From the NCBI GenBank assembly GCA_029260795.1, contig JAJDCO010000057.1:1-64000 (forward strand): DNA of 64,000 nucleotides, in the 5' to 3' direction. This DNA is from Planctomycetota bacterium. Lineage in GTDB: Bacteria > Planctomycetota > OFTM77. Of the stretch, positions 52,340-61,800 are shown one piece after another (within the stretch, counting starts at the first letter, position 1; the number at the start of each line of letters is the position of its first letter). The notes below the pieces were generated by a model. That model did no database searches. It was not told the DNA's origin and saw only the letters and a list, made by a program, of their open reading frames with translations. The translations under genes and the position numbers were made by a program.

Positions 52340-55093
52340 ATGCCGTTGACTGTCATCTGCGATTGTGGGCATCGTTTTCGTGTGGCCGACGAGCTCGCGG
52401 GGCGAAAGGGAAAGTGCTCGAGCTGTGGCAAGGTGCTGACCGTGCCGATGGTCGGCGAAGCCGAGTCGCCCCCTCGCCCGGCCCGCAACTGGGTCGTGGG
52501 CGTCGGGATCGCGGTCGCACTCGCGGCGGTGATCGCGGTCTTCTGGGCGGTCTTCGGGAGTGGAGACGATCCGAATGGGGGCCCTGGCGAATCGCATTCG
52601 AACGACTCCACCGCTCGAGCAGGGGCGGTGGGCGCTTCGACCGGCAATCCCGAGCCCGCGCGTGATCGAGCACTTACCGGACGTGGCGCCCGTGAGCCGG
52701 AACGCTCGGAGGAGACGCGGTCGGACGCTCCGGAACGAGTAATGCCCGAACCCGGTGAAGAGGGAGTCGACCTGTACGACGCGGTTGCCGCCAATCGAAT
52801 CTCGATCTCGGTGACCTTTGATGACGTGGAAGCCCGACCGTACGACGCGCGTTGGATCGTGCGGCAGGCCTCGCCGAGCAGCGAGCCCCTTCGAATCGTG
52901 GTGAGGCCGGGCACCGTCGTGCAAGGAGCGGAGAACTCGGTCACGATGTTCGACGAGCTCCGGTTCGAGGTCGGTGGATCGGGCGCGGACGTGGCGAGGG
53001 CTGACGTCAAGATGTATCGACTCTGGATCCCGGGGCCGGAGCACGATCTCGGCACGACCTTTCAGACGCTCGCCCGACCGACGGACCTGATGCGCAGTGT
53101 TTGCCGGCTCGAGAGCACTCGAAGCGCGGACGACACGTCCCGTCAGGTGGCGGTTTGGATCACGCACGGGAGGGAGAACCCCGACCCGGTCTATCGCTCG
53201 ACCAAGCAGCTCCACGTGAGATACGTCAGCAATCATCGGAAGAAGGACGGCACCGTTCTGAGAACGGACCCCTTCCAGATCACCCGTGAGAAGTGGTTCG
53301 CCACAATTCCGCTGGTCGAGAGTGAGCTCAAGAAGTTCTCGGCGGCCCAGCGCGCCGAGATCAATCGAAAGAGCGCCGAGCAGCAGAAGCGCCTTCAGGA
53401 GGAGGTCGCGGCTCGCGTCGCGGCGTCGAAGAGGTCGAAGACCGAGCCGAAGACCGGACAGGAATCCGAGCGGCCTCGGAACGGGATCTTCGCGATCGAG
53501 AACCCCGGAAGCTGCGAGGGGGACAACGTCACGCTTTGCTACCTGGAGAAGCGGGGTCAGATCCTGCGCTCCTTGAAGTACCAATGGCGGCTGAGCGGAC
53601 CGCCGCAGCCATATGCGATGTTGCGGGATGCCCACTACCGCGAGGCACTGGCCGAGGTCGACGCGATGGAAGCCGCTCTCGTGAAAAGCACGGGGCGGCG
53701 AGTCGATTTGAATCTGCGCCTCTTCTTCGAGCTCGAGCGCGCCATGTTCCTCCAGAACGTGAGGGATCGAGAACGCGCGATGACGGAATCCGTTCGCAAG
53801 CTCAAGGAGGCCTACACGAACGGGCGAGACGCGGACATGGATCCGCAGATGGAGGCGGCCTTGGGGGGCCTCGTCGAGCTCTGGAAGCAGCAGGCCAAGT
53901 TCCGCTTTCACGCGCGCATCGTTCAGGAGAGCTACCGAGAGCTCCAGTCCTGGTGGAAGAAGGAGTATGGTGCGAACGTTGCCGAGCGAATGGCCGCCGC
54001 CTTTCAGAGCGCGGACGAGGCCGAGTACCTCTCGGACGAAGCGACGGCCTGGATGCAAGCGCACTATCCAAACGTCTATCCGCAGAGTCTCCTCCCGAAC
54101 CCCGTCGCACCGAATGTTCCGGCCGAGGCGCTCGAGCTCGCGAAGTCGGAAGGTCGAGAAGCCAAGGCGTTGATCAGAAGTGGACATGCCCTGCAATTCG
54201 GCAAGGGCGTCGACCCGGACCCGAAGCAAGCGCTCCTCCACTATCACGCGGCCGCGTCGCTCGGCTCGGCGGAAGGCCAGTACCTCACCGGAGCGATGTA
54301 TGAGAACGGCACCGGAGTGAAGCAAGACTACGACGCCGCGAGAGCGTGGTATGCCATGGCGGCTCGCAACAAGTTCGCGCGCGCCGGCTTCCGGTTGGGC
54401 GCGATGGTCTTCGACGGCAAAGCGGCACCCGCCAACCCGCGCGAGGCGAGCCTGTGGTTCGAGTGGGCCGCCGACCGGGGCGATCCAGAAGCCGCCTTCG
54501 CTCAGGGCATGATCTTCTACAAAGGAGTCGTCGGGAGAAAGAACTACGAGATGGCTCACGAGCTCTTCTCGAAGGCGGCCCAGAAGAAGTATCCGCCGGC
54601 ACAGCACCAGCTCGGGGACCTCTACAACCGCGGGCGGGGCGTGCGGGCGAACGCCGAAACGAGCCTCGACTGGTACACGCGCGCCGCCAACCAAGGCTTC
54701 TCGCCTTCGATCGGTGTGCTGGGCGTCTACTACGAGACCCAGGAAGACTATCGCAATGCGCTGAAGTGGTACCGCAAAGGCGCCGAGCTCGGAAACGGAA
54801 CGGGCATCTACGGCATGGGGTCGCTCTATTACCACGGCAATGGCGTGAAGCAGGACAAGAAGAAGGCCCTCGACTGGTGGATCCGATCCGCGAATCAGGG
54901 TGCCACCGAGGCCCAGAAGAACGTTCGCCGCATGCTCCAGAAGGGGGACGGTGTCCCCGCGGACCCGGCTCGGCTCCAAGAGCTGCGTGCGAGCTGGCCG
55001 AAGCAGAGGCCCCCGTCCCTGGATCCGTTCTCGAGAATGATCCTGAAGGCCGGCATTCGCTCAGCGATCGAGTCGCTCCGAGAGGACGGGTAG
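52340..55093 (+). CDS. Zinc-ribbon membrane protein with Sel1-like repeats
   Basis: 917 residues. N-terminal zinc ribbon with four cysteines (ICDCGHRFRV, then KCSSCGKVLTVP), then one membrane segment (WVVGVGIAVALAAVIAVFWAVF, about 50-72). A Gly/Ser/Glu-rich linker and a region without a known domain (120-590) follow, with helical stretches (AEINRKSAEQQKRLQEEVAAR). The C-terminal ~300 residues carry about eight Sel1 repeats (AKALIRSGHALQFGKGVDPD, GQYLTGAMYENGTGVKQDY, GIYGMGSLYYHGNGVKQDKK). The zinc-ribbon/TM start is common in planctomycetes. Sel1 repeats are protein-binding scaffolds; the partner is unknown. Confidence 0.85.
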   Translation: MPLTVICDCGHRFRVADELAGRKGKCSSCGKVLTVPMVGEAESPPRPARNWVVGVGIAVALAAVIAVFWAVFGSGDDPNGGPGESHSNDSTARAGAVGASTGNPEPARDRALTGRGAREPERSEETRSDAPERVMPEPGEEGVDLYDAVAANRISISVTFDDVEARPYDARWIVRQASPSSEPLRIVVRPGTVVQGAENSVTMFDELRFEVGGSGADVARADVKMYRLWIPGPEHDLGTTFQTLARPTDLMRSVCRLESTRSADDTSRQVAVWITHGRENPDPVYRSTKQLHVRYVSNHRKKDGTVLRTDPFQITREKWFATIPLVESELKKFSAAQRAEINRKSAEQQKRLQEEVAARVAASKRSKTEPKTGQESERPRNGIFAIENPGSCEGDNVTLCYLEKRGQILRSLKYQWRLSGPPQPYAMLRDAHYREALAEVDAMEAALVKSTGRRVDLNLRLFFELERAMFLQNVRDRERAMTESVRKLKEAYTNGRDADMDPQMEAALGGLVELWKQQAKFRFHARIVQESYRELQSWWKKEYGANVAERMAAAFQSADEAEYLSDEATAWMQAHYPNVYPQSLLPNPVAPNVPAEALELAKSEGREAKALIRSGHALQFGKGVDPDPKQALLHYHAAASLGSAEGQYLTGAMYENGTGVKQDYDAARAWYAMAARNKFARAGFRLGAMVFDGKAAPANPREASLWFEWAADRGDPEAAFAQGMIFYKGVVGRKNYEMAHELFSKAAQKKYPPAQHQLGDLYNRGRGVRANAETSLDWYTRAANQGFSPSIGVLGVYYETQEDYRNALKWYRKGAELGNGTGIYGMGSLYYHGNGVKQDKKKALDWWIRSANQGATEAQKNVRRMLQKGDGVPADPARLQELRASWPKQRPPSLDPFSRMILKAGIRSAIESLREDG

Positions 55094-55160
55094 GCGAAGT
55101 TCAGGCGAGAACCGCGCGCGGAAACCGGGAGAGAGCCGTGAAGGGCGAGCTCGATCGCAA

Positions 55161-55243
55161 GCGTGAAAGCCGCGCGCGCAGCAACGCGAGCGTAAAAGCC
55201 GCGCGCAGCAACGCGGGGGTGAAAGCCGCGCGCGCAGCAAGCG
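55161..55243. repeat. Three-copy ~28-bp GC-rich tandem repeat
   Basis: GTGAAAGCCGCGCGCGCAGC or a close variant occurs at 55161-55189, 55190-55215 and 55216-55243 with small length differences. It lies in the 354-base gap before the defence locus; no gene is seen in that gap. Confidence 0.75.
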
Positions 55244-55304
55244 GATCCGACGCAATCCGTCGAAGATCGTCGCCCGCTCCCGCCGGATTCGACGGCCGCT
55301 GGAG

Positions 55305-55338
55305 TCCCTTCGGTCGCTAAGAGCCACGACCGAAGGGA
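55305..55338 (+). terminator. Hairpin after the Sel1-repeat gene
   Basis: TCCCTTCGGTCG (55305-55316) pairs perfectly with CGACCGAAGGGA (55327-55338) over a 10-base loop. It lacks a T-run. It separates the upstream gene from the defence promoter. Confidence 0.5.
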
Positions 55339-55389
55339 GTGGGGCCCTGGAGCCAGCGAAGTCTCCTCTGCCCGATAATTCACGCCAGA

Positions 55390-55418
55390 TTGCGTACGCT
55401 GCCGTCCCTGGGTATCCT
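55390..55418 (+). promoter_or_regulatory. Putative promoter of the DISARM-like locus
   Basis: TTGCGT (55390-55395), a 17-bp spacer and TATCCT (55413-55418) lie 30 bases before the TTG start of the helicase gene. Confidence 0.45.
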
Positions 55419-55447
55419 CAACCGAACCGGCAAGGTGGGAGGGCGAT

Positions 55448-58357
55448 TTGGCAGATGTGACTTCTGAGCGCAGGCCAGTCTTCGGCCAAGACTCCCGGCG
55501 CCATCGCACGCTCGCCGCGGGTGCGCGCGTTCGGGTTCGCGGCGAGGAGTGGCTCGTACGGTCGGTGCGGCAGTCCTCCGATGGGACGACCGCCGTGCAT
55601 GTCACCGGGCTCTCGGAGCTGGTGCGGCAGAAGGACGCCATCTTCCTCGAGGCGCTCGACACCATCGAAGAGCTCCGGCCCGAGGAGACGGACCTCGTCG
55701 CGGACGACTCGCCGCGCTACCGGCGCTCGCGGCTCTACCTCGAGACGCTGCTGCGGCGCACGCCGCCGGCGGGGGCGGGGATCACGCTGGGGCATCTCGG
55801 GGCGATGAAGCGCACCAACTACCAGCTCCAGCCCACCGTCAAGGCGCTCTCCCAGCTCCGCCCGCGCATCCTCCTCGCCGACGGCGTCGGTCTCGGCAAG
55901 ACCATCGAGGTGGGGGTGCTGCTCACCGAGCTCATCGAGCGCGGCCGCGGAGATCGCATCCTGGTCGTCGCCCTCAAGTCCATCCTGGCGCAGTTCCAGG
56001 AAGAGCTCTGGGCCCGCTTCACCATCCCCTTGGTGCGGCTCGACTCGGTCGGCATCCAGCGCGTGCAGTCGAAGATCCCCTCCAACATGAACCCCTTCTA
56101 CCACTTCGATCGCGTCATCATCTCGATCGACACGCTCAAGAAGGACGCCAAGTACCGCCGCTACCTCGAGGCCTGCCGCTGGGACGTCGTCGTCATCGAC
56201 GAGTGCCAGAACGTCGCCATCCGCACCCGCGGCAGCCAGTCCGCCATGGCCCAGCGCGCTCGCCTCGCCCAATTGCTGGCCCGGCAGAGTGACGCCCTCG
56301 TCCTCACCTCGGCCACGCCCCATGACGGGAGCTCCAAGAGCTTCGCGAGCATCGTTCGCCTGCTCGAGCCCACCGCCATCGCCGACGAGAACGACTACGG
56401 CAAGGACGAGGTCGAGGACTACTTCCTGCGCCGCTTCAAGAAGGACATCTCTCACGAGGTCGAGGACGAGTTCCCCGAGCGCCGGCTCGAGCTCCGGAAG
56501 ATGGCCGCCTCCCCTCAGGAAGACACTGTCTTCGAGGCGCTCGATCAGATCACCTTCCAGACCATCGATCGCCGCCGCTCGAAGGGCCGGGGCATCTTGT
56601 TCCGGACGGGACTGCTCAAGGCGTTCCTCTCCTCGCCCGACGCTTGCCTCGAGACCGTGGAGCACCGACTGAAGCATGCGGACCTCCAGGTCGAGGACGC
56701 GGCTGCCGAGCACGACCGTGAGGTGCTCACCACTCTCCTGCAGAAGCTCGAGAAGGTTCGGGGTGACGCCTTCTGCAAGTACACGAAGCTCCTCGAGCAT
56801 CTCCGCGACCTCGGCTTCGATCAGAAGAAGAGCCCCGAGCGCATCGTCATCTTCTCCGAGCGCCTCGCCACGCTCCGCTTCCTCGCCGAGCGCCTGACGA
56901 AGGACCTCGGCCTGGCGAAGGACGCGCTCGAGACCTTCCACGGCTCCCTCGACGACCAGAAGCAGCAGGGCCTCGTGAAGAGCTTCGGCAGCGAGTCCAG
57001 TCCCGTTCGCATCCTCCTGGCCTCCGACGCCGCTTCCGAAGGCATCAACCTGCACTTCTTCTGCCACCGGATGATCCACTTCGATCTGCCCTGGTCGCTC
57101 ATCACTCTCGAGCAGCGCAACGGCCGCATCGACCGCTTCGGCCAGCGTCAGACGCCCGAGCTGACCTACTTGCTGACCATCCCTTCGAACCCGAAGCTCC
57201 AAGGCGACCTGCGCGTGCTCGAGCGCCTGATCGAGAAGGAGCAGAACGCGCACCTCAACCTGGGCGATGTGGCCTGGCTCATGAAGCTCCACGACCCGGC
57301 CCTCGAGGAGGAGCGCATCGCCGAGGCCATCCAGGAACACGAGGACCCCGAACAAGTCCTCCCCGACCAGGACGACACCTTCGACTTCATGCAGATGCTC
57401 CTGGGCGACGGCCAGCAAGAATCCCAGGCCGTCGAGATCGCCGAGCGCCTGCGCCTCTACCCGGACGACCTCGACTTCGCGCGCGATGCCTTCGAGGAGA
57501 TCGAAGAGGTCGACGAGGAGCACCTCGTCTGGCACGACCATCTTCAGGGCTTCGAGCTCACGCCGACGCCCGATCTCCTGCGCCGCTTCGACACCTTGCC
57601 ACCCGAGCTCCGCCAGCAGGACTCGCTCAAGCTCACGGCCGATCGCGACCGGGTCATGAAGGCCCTCGAGGACTCCCGCGAGGACGAGGGCCGCTGGCCC
57701 GAGTGGCAGCTCTTTTGGGAGCAGCACCCCGTCGCCGAGTGGCTCGACGACCGCGTCCTCGGCGCCTTCGCCGCCCACGAGGCACCGGTCCTCCGCATGG
57801 CGCGCGGCATCGAGCCCGGCCAGCGCTACGTCCTCATCCAGGGCCAAGTCAGCAACGGCCGCAGCCAGCCCGTCCTCGTCGAATGGTTCGCCGTCCGCTT
57901 CCAAGGCGACCGCCGAGACGGCATCGAGCCCTTCCAAGACCTCGCCCGCCGCACCGGCCTCACCGAGCAAACCGCCAACCCCGGCGGCGAGCTGGTCGAC
58001 CACGAGCGAGCCGAGCTGAAAGAGCTCCTCCCCGAAGCGGTCGCGGCGGGGAGGGAGCACCTCGACAGCTTGCGGAACCAGCGCGCCGCCACGCTCTCCG
58101 CGCCCCTCCGCGAGGGCCTCTCGAAGCTCCGCGACTGGAAGGACAAGCGCCTCGCCCTCTTGGACGAGCGGCGCGCCAAGAAGGCGGAGAAGGGCACCCT
58201 CCGCAAGGACGAGAAGCGCCGCCTCGAGGACCAACGCCTCGCCGCCGAGCGCCTCTACGACTCTCGCCGCCAGTGGATCGAAGAAGGCATGCGCACGAGC
58301 CAAGAACCGTACCTGCGAGTCGCCGCCATCCTGGTCCCGCACGGGAGGGGAGCGTGA
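55448..58357 (+). CDS. drmD: SNF2-family helicase, DISARM DrmD-like
   Basis: 969 residues; TTG start with GGGAGGG just upstream. A ~130-residue N-terminal part precedes the SF2/SNF2 ATPase core: Walker A LLADGVGLGKTIEVG (about 141-155), DECQ box VVVIDECQNVA (about 250), motif III LTSATPHDG and the C-terminal lobe with FHGSLDDQ, LASDAASEGINLHFF and EQRNGRIDRFGQRQ (about 558). A long charged tail (KDKRLALLDERRAKKAEKGT) follows. Size, order and the following adenine methyltransferase match class 1 DISARM phage defence, in which DrmD heads drmMI-drmA-drmB-drmC. A RapA/HepA-type remodeller is the alternative if those genes are absent. Confidence 0.82.
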   Translation: MADVTSERRPVFGQDSRRHRTLAAGARVRVRGEEWLVRSVRQSSDGTTAVHVTGLSELVRQKDAIFLEALDTIEELRPEETDLVADDSPRYRRSRLYLETLLRRTPPAGAGITLGHLGAMKRTNYQLQPTVKALSQLRPRILLADGVGLGKTIEVGVLLTELIERGRGDRILVVALKSILAQFQEELWARFTIPLVRLDSVGIQRVQSKIPSNMNPFYHFDRVIISIDTLKKDAKYRRYLEACRWDVVVIDECQNVAIRTRGSQSAMAQRARLAQLLARQSDALVLTSATPHDGSSKSFASIVRLLEPTAIADENDYGKDEVEDYFLRRFKKDISHEVEDEFPERRLELRKMAASPQEDTVFEALDQITFQTIDRRRSKGRGILFRTGLLKAFLSSPDACLETVEHRLKHADLQVEDAAAEHDREVLTTLLQKLEKVRGDAFCKYTKLLEHLRDLGFDQKKSPERIVIFSERLATLRFLAERLTKDLGLAKDALETFHGSLDDQKQQGLVKSFGSESSPVRILLASDAASEGINLHFFCHRMIHFDLPWSLITLEQRNGRIDRFGQRQTPELTYLLTIPSNPKLQGDLRVLERLIEKEQNAHLNLGDVAWLMKLHDPALEEERIAEAIQEHEDPEQVLPDQDDTFDFMQMLLGDGQQESQAVEIAERLRLYPDDLDFARDAFEEIEEVDEEHLVWHDHLQGFELTPTPDLLRRFDTLPPELRQQDSLKLTADRDRVMKALEDSREDEGRWPEWQLFWEQHPVAEWLDDRVLGAFAAHEAPVLRMARGIEPGQRYVLIQGQVSNGRSQPVLVEWFAVRFQGDRRDGIEPFQDLARRTGLTEQTANPGGELVDHERAELKELLPEAVAAGREHLDSLRNQRAATLSAPLREGLSKLRDWKDKRLALLDERRAKKAEKGTLRKDEKRRLEDQRLAAERLYDSRRQWIEEGMRTSQEPYLRVAAILVPHGRGA

Positions 58358-58878
58358 GGGCGCCGGTGGCAAAACGGATCTTCACCTCGTATCCCCCGGC
58401 TTCAGCCGGGTTGGATCCCCGGCTTCAGCCGGGCCGAGTGGGTGGCGTCACCCCGTATCCCCCGGCTTCAGCCGGGTTGGTTCCCCGGCTTCAGCCGGGC
58501 CGAGTGGGACGGAGTGATGTCCACAAGCCATCGGACGTCCCGCCCGAACCGACACCGTCGACCTCGCCTCGTAGACTCGCCCTCCCCATGGTCATGGGCC
58601 GCACGACGTCCACCCGCGAGGCCCGAAGGGCCCTGGAGTTTGGCCATTTAGCTGGGGCCTTCGGTGTCTAGGTGCAGGGCGAAGGCCCGAAGGGCCGGCA
58701 AGCGTGTAGCCCAGGGTGAGGTGGAGGTGAGCGCAGCGAGCCCCCACCTCACCCTGGGTTCTCGGGCCACAATGAACCCCATGCCGGAGAGCCCTGAAAG
58801 GGCGAAAGCGGCGAGCACCACGCGCGATCACCGTCCACCGAATCACCGCTCACCCTTCACCGGCCGGAGCCCCGAGTA
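58358..58878. repeat. Repeat island between helicase and methyltransferase genes
   Basis: 521 bases with no gene. 58388-58507 is a 66-bp unit repeated almost twice, holding four copies of the palindrome CCGGCTTCAGCCGG. 58710-58758 is a perfect 15-bp inverted repeat (CCCAGGGTGAGGTGG) flanking GAGCGCAGCGAGC. 58670-58700 and 58790-58805 hold GGGCC and CCCTGAAAGGG palindromes. These are mobile-type REP-like elements. They split a gene pair that is normally close together. Confidence 0.8.
58710..58758. repeat. 15-bp perfect inverted repeat hairpin
   Basis: CCCAGGGTGAGGTGG (58710-58724) and its exact complement (58744-58758) enclose AGGTGAGCGCAGCGAGCCC. As RNA this is a very stable hairpin that could weaken read-through from the helicase gene into the methyltransferase gene. 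Confidence 0.85.
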
Positions 58879-61800
58879 ATGGCCCTCGACCTCACCGGCA
58901 TCGAGAACGTCGAGTTCTACTCCGCGCACTACCTCGACGCGGTGCTCGAGGGCGACCTGAAGGAGCTCTTCCAGCGCTGGCGCCGCGAAAAAGACGAAGC
59001 CGCCCGCAAGCTGCCCTGGGAATCCGTCGGCGCTCTGGCCAATCGCTACTTCGCCGCGGCCGCCCAAGCCGACGCCGAGCGCGAGCCGCTCGAGCGCTGG
59101 CAAGCGGCGCGCGAGTTCCACGCCCACCTCATCGAGGCTCTCGGCTACGCATACAAGCCCACCGCCGAGCCTCTGGACAACGACGAAGTCATCCCGACCC
59201 TCGCCGCGATCCGCAAGGACGGTCAACCGTACCTCTGGATCGTCGACGCGCCGTTCTCCCAAGACTCCCAAGACGAGGACCCGCTCGACCAGCCGATCCT
59301 CCCCGAGCAGCTCCCGGCCGACGCCCAGGGCGCCGCACTCCCGACCGACACCTGGAAGACCCTCTTCGACGAGCGCCTGTTCCGTCTCGATCACGCTCCG
59401 CGCTGGGTCCTGTTCCTCGCCGGGCGAGAGGCGCTCCTCATCGAGAAGCACAAGTGGCCTCAGGGGCGACTGCTCCGGTTCGACCTCGGCGAGCTCCTGG
59501 GCCGGCGGCAGCGCACGGCGCTTCAGGCGCTCTGCGGCCTGGTCCACAAAGACACCCTTGCCCCCGACGACGGCCTCTGTCTCCACGACACCCTCGAAGA
59601 GAGCTCGCACAAGCACGCCTTCGCGGTCTCGGGCGACCTCAAGCACGGCGTCCGCCGCGCCGTCGAGCTCATCGCCAACGAAGCCATCGGTTACCGCCGC
59701 GAGGTGCAGCGCGCGGGTGTCTTCAACGAGGCCGAGCTCGCGCCCAAGTTGACCGAGGAGTGCCTCACCTGGCTCTACCGGCTCCTGTTCTTGTTCTATG
59801 TGGAGGCAAGGGGCGGGGAGCTGGGCGTAGTGCCGATGAAGGCGGATGCCTACCGGCAAGGGTACAGCCTCGAGACGCTGCGCGACCTCGAGCTCGTTCC
59901 GCTCACCACCGAGGCCGCCCGCAACGGCAACTACCTGCACGAGAGCTTGCAGATCCTCTTCCGCCTGGTGAACGAGGGCTACCGGCCGGCCACCCAGACC
60001 GCGCTCGGCTTCGACGATCCCTATCACGAGTCCTTGCGCCTCGATGGCCTGCGCAGCCCGCTGTTCGACGACGAGCGCTTCGAGATCCTGCGCGGGGTCA
60101 AGCTCCGGAACCACGTCCTCCAAGAAGTGCTCCAGCTCCTCTCGCTGTCCGCGGAGAAGAAGAAGAAGATCCGAGGCCGCATCTCCTACGCGCAGCTCGG
60201 CATCAACCAGCTCGGCGCCGTGTACGAGGGCCTGCTCTCGTACTCGGGCTTCTTCGCCGATGAGGACCTGTACGAAGTGGCGGCCAAGGACGAGTGCGTC
60301 AGCCTTTCGGGCAAGTCCGCGGCCGAGCGCGAGGCACTCAAGTCCTACTTCGTCCCGGCGAGCCGGATCGACGACTACGAGGACGCCGAGATCGTCCAGG
60401 ATGAGCACGGCCGCAAGGTCATCCACAAGAAGGGCAGCTTCATCTTCCGCCTCGCCGGCCGCAACCGCGAGAAGTCGGCCAGCTACTACACGCCCGAGGT
60501 GCTCACCCGCTGCCTGGTCAAGTACGCCCTCAAGGAGCTTCTCGAGGACGAGGCCGGCCAGCCTGAGAAGACGGCGGACGAGATCCTGGATCTCACCATC
60601 TGCGAGCCCGCCATGGGCAGCAGCGCGTTCTTGATCGAGGCCATCGACCAGCTCGCCGATCGCTACCTCGAGGCGAGGCAGGAGGAGCTCGGGATCGACA
60701 TCCCGGCCGAGCACTACCAGCGCCACAAGCGCCGTGTGAGGGCTAGGCTCGCCACCAGCAACTGCTACGGCGTCGACCTCAACCCCACCGCCGTCGAGCT
60801 CGCCAAGGTCTCCCTCTGGCTCGCCACCCTCCACGAGAACGGCAAGTGCCCCTGGTTCGGCCTGCGGCTAGCGACGGGCAACTCCCTCATCGGCGCTCGC
60901 CGCGAGGTCTTCGACTCCGCCGACGTCACCCGCAAGGGCACCAAGGACCACCCCAACTACCTCGGCCTGGTGCCGAAGGAAGTCTCTTTCTCGGAGTGCG
61001 CTCGCGAGCGCAGCGAGCTTGCGCCCGATAGCGCGGCGACTCACGACCTCCCCAAGCAGCCCGTCGACTACACGATCCCTCCGCGCCCCGACAAAACCGT
61101 CTACCACTTCCTCCTCCCCGCCGAAGGCATGGCCGCCTTCGACAAGGACAAGGTCGTCAAATCCCTCGCCCCGGACGACGTCGCCCGCATCAAGACCTGG
61201 CGCAAGGACTTCCTCGCGCCCTTCACCAAAGCCGACGCCAAGCGCCTCGAGCGCCTCTCGGACGCGGTCGACAAGCTCTGGGAGCAAGTCTGCCGCGAGC
61301 GCCTCCTCGCCATCCGCGAGACCGGCGACCGCATCCCAGTCTTCGGCGAGGAAGGGCATCAGGACCCCGAGGAACACTTCGAGCGCAACGAGGCGCTCTT
61401 GGTCGCCGACCAGGAGCAAGTCGCGCGAACGCTCGAAGACAAGAGCTCAGCGTACCGAAGGCTCAAGCTGGTGATGGATGCCTGGAGCGCGCTCTGGTTC
61501 TGGCCGATCCAGAAGAGCCACCTGCTGCCGTCCCGCGAAGAGTGGCTCGCCGCCCTCGAGCTGGTGCTCTTGGGCCGCGTCGAGGCTCAACCGATGCAGC
61601 TCGGCCTCTTCGACGAGGCGATCGAGAAGGCTGAGGACGTCCCCGACACCGATCTCACCGTTGGCGAGGTCTGGAGCGAAGAGGGGGGAGGCACGGCGAC
61701 CCAGACGAAGTCGAGCCGCGTGCAGAAGCTCAAGGCGCTCTCCCGCGCCTTCGAGGATCGTCGAAGCAAGTACGCCGAGACCTGCGGCCTCGCAGACACC

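Noticed and set aside
52271..54979. 902-codon open frame on the minus strand
   Set aside because: Shadow of the Sel1-repeat gene, produced by high GC at third positions; no recognisable domain or start.
55161..55243. Possible CRISPR array near the defence genes
   Set aside because: Three short GC-rich units with no unique spacers and no cas genes.
55418..58372. 984-codon open frame on the minus strand
   Set aside because: It is the antisense shadow of the helicase gene. The composition is Leu/Val/Glu/Gly noise without motifs, while the plus strand has complete helicase motifs.
58843..60834. 663-codon open frame on the minus strand
   Set aside because: Antisense of the methyltransferase gene; lacks motifs, whereas the plus frame has the SAM and NPPW motifs.
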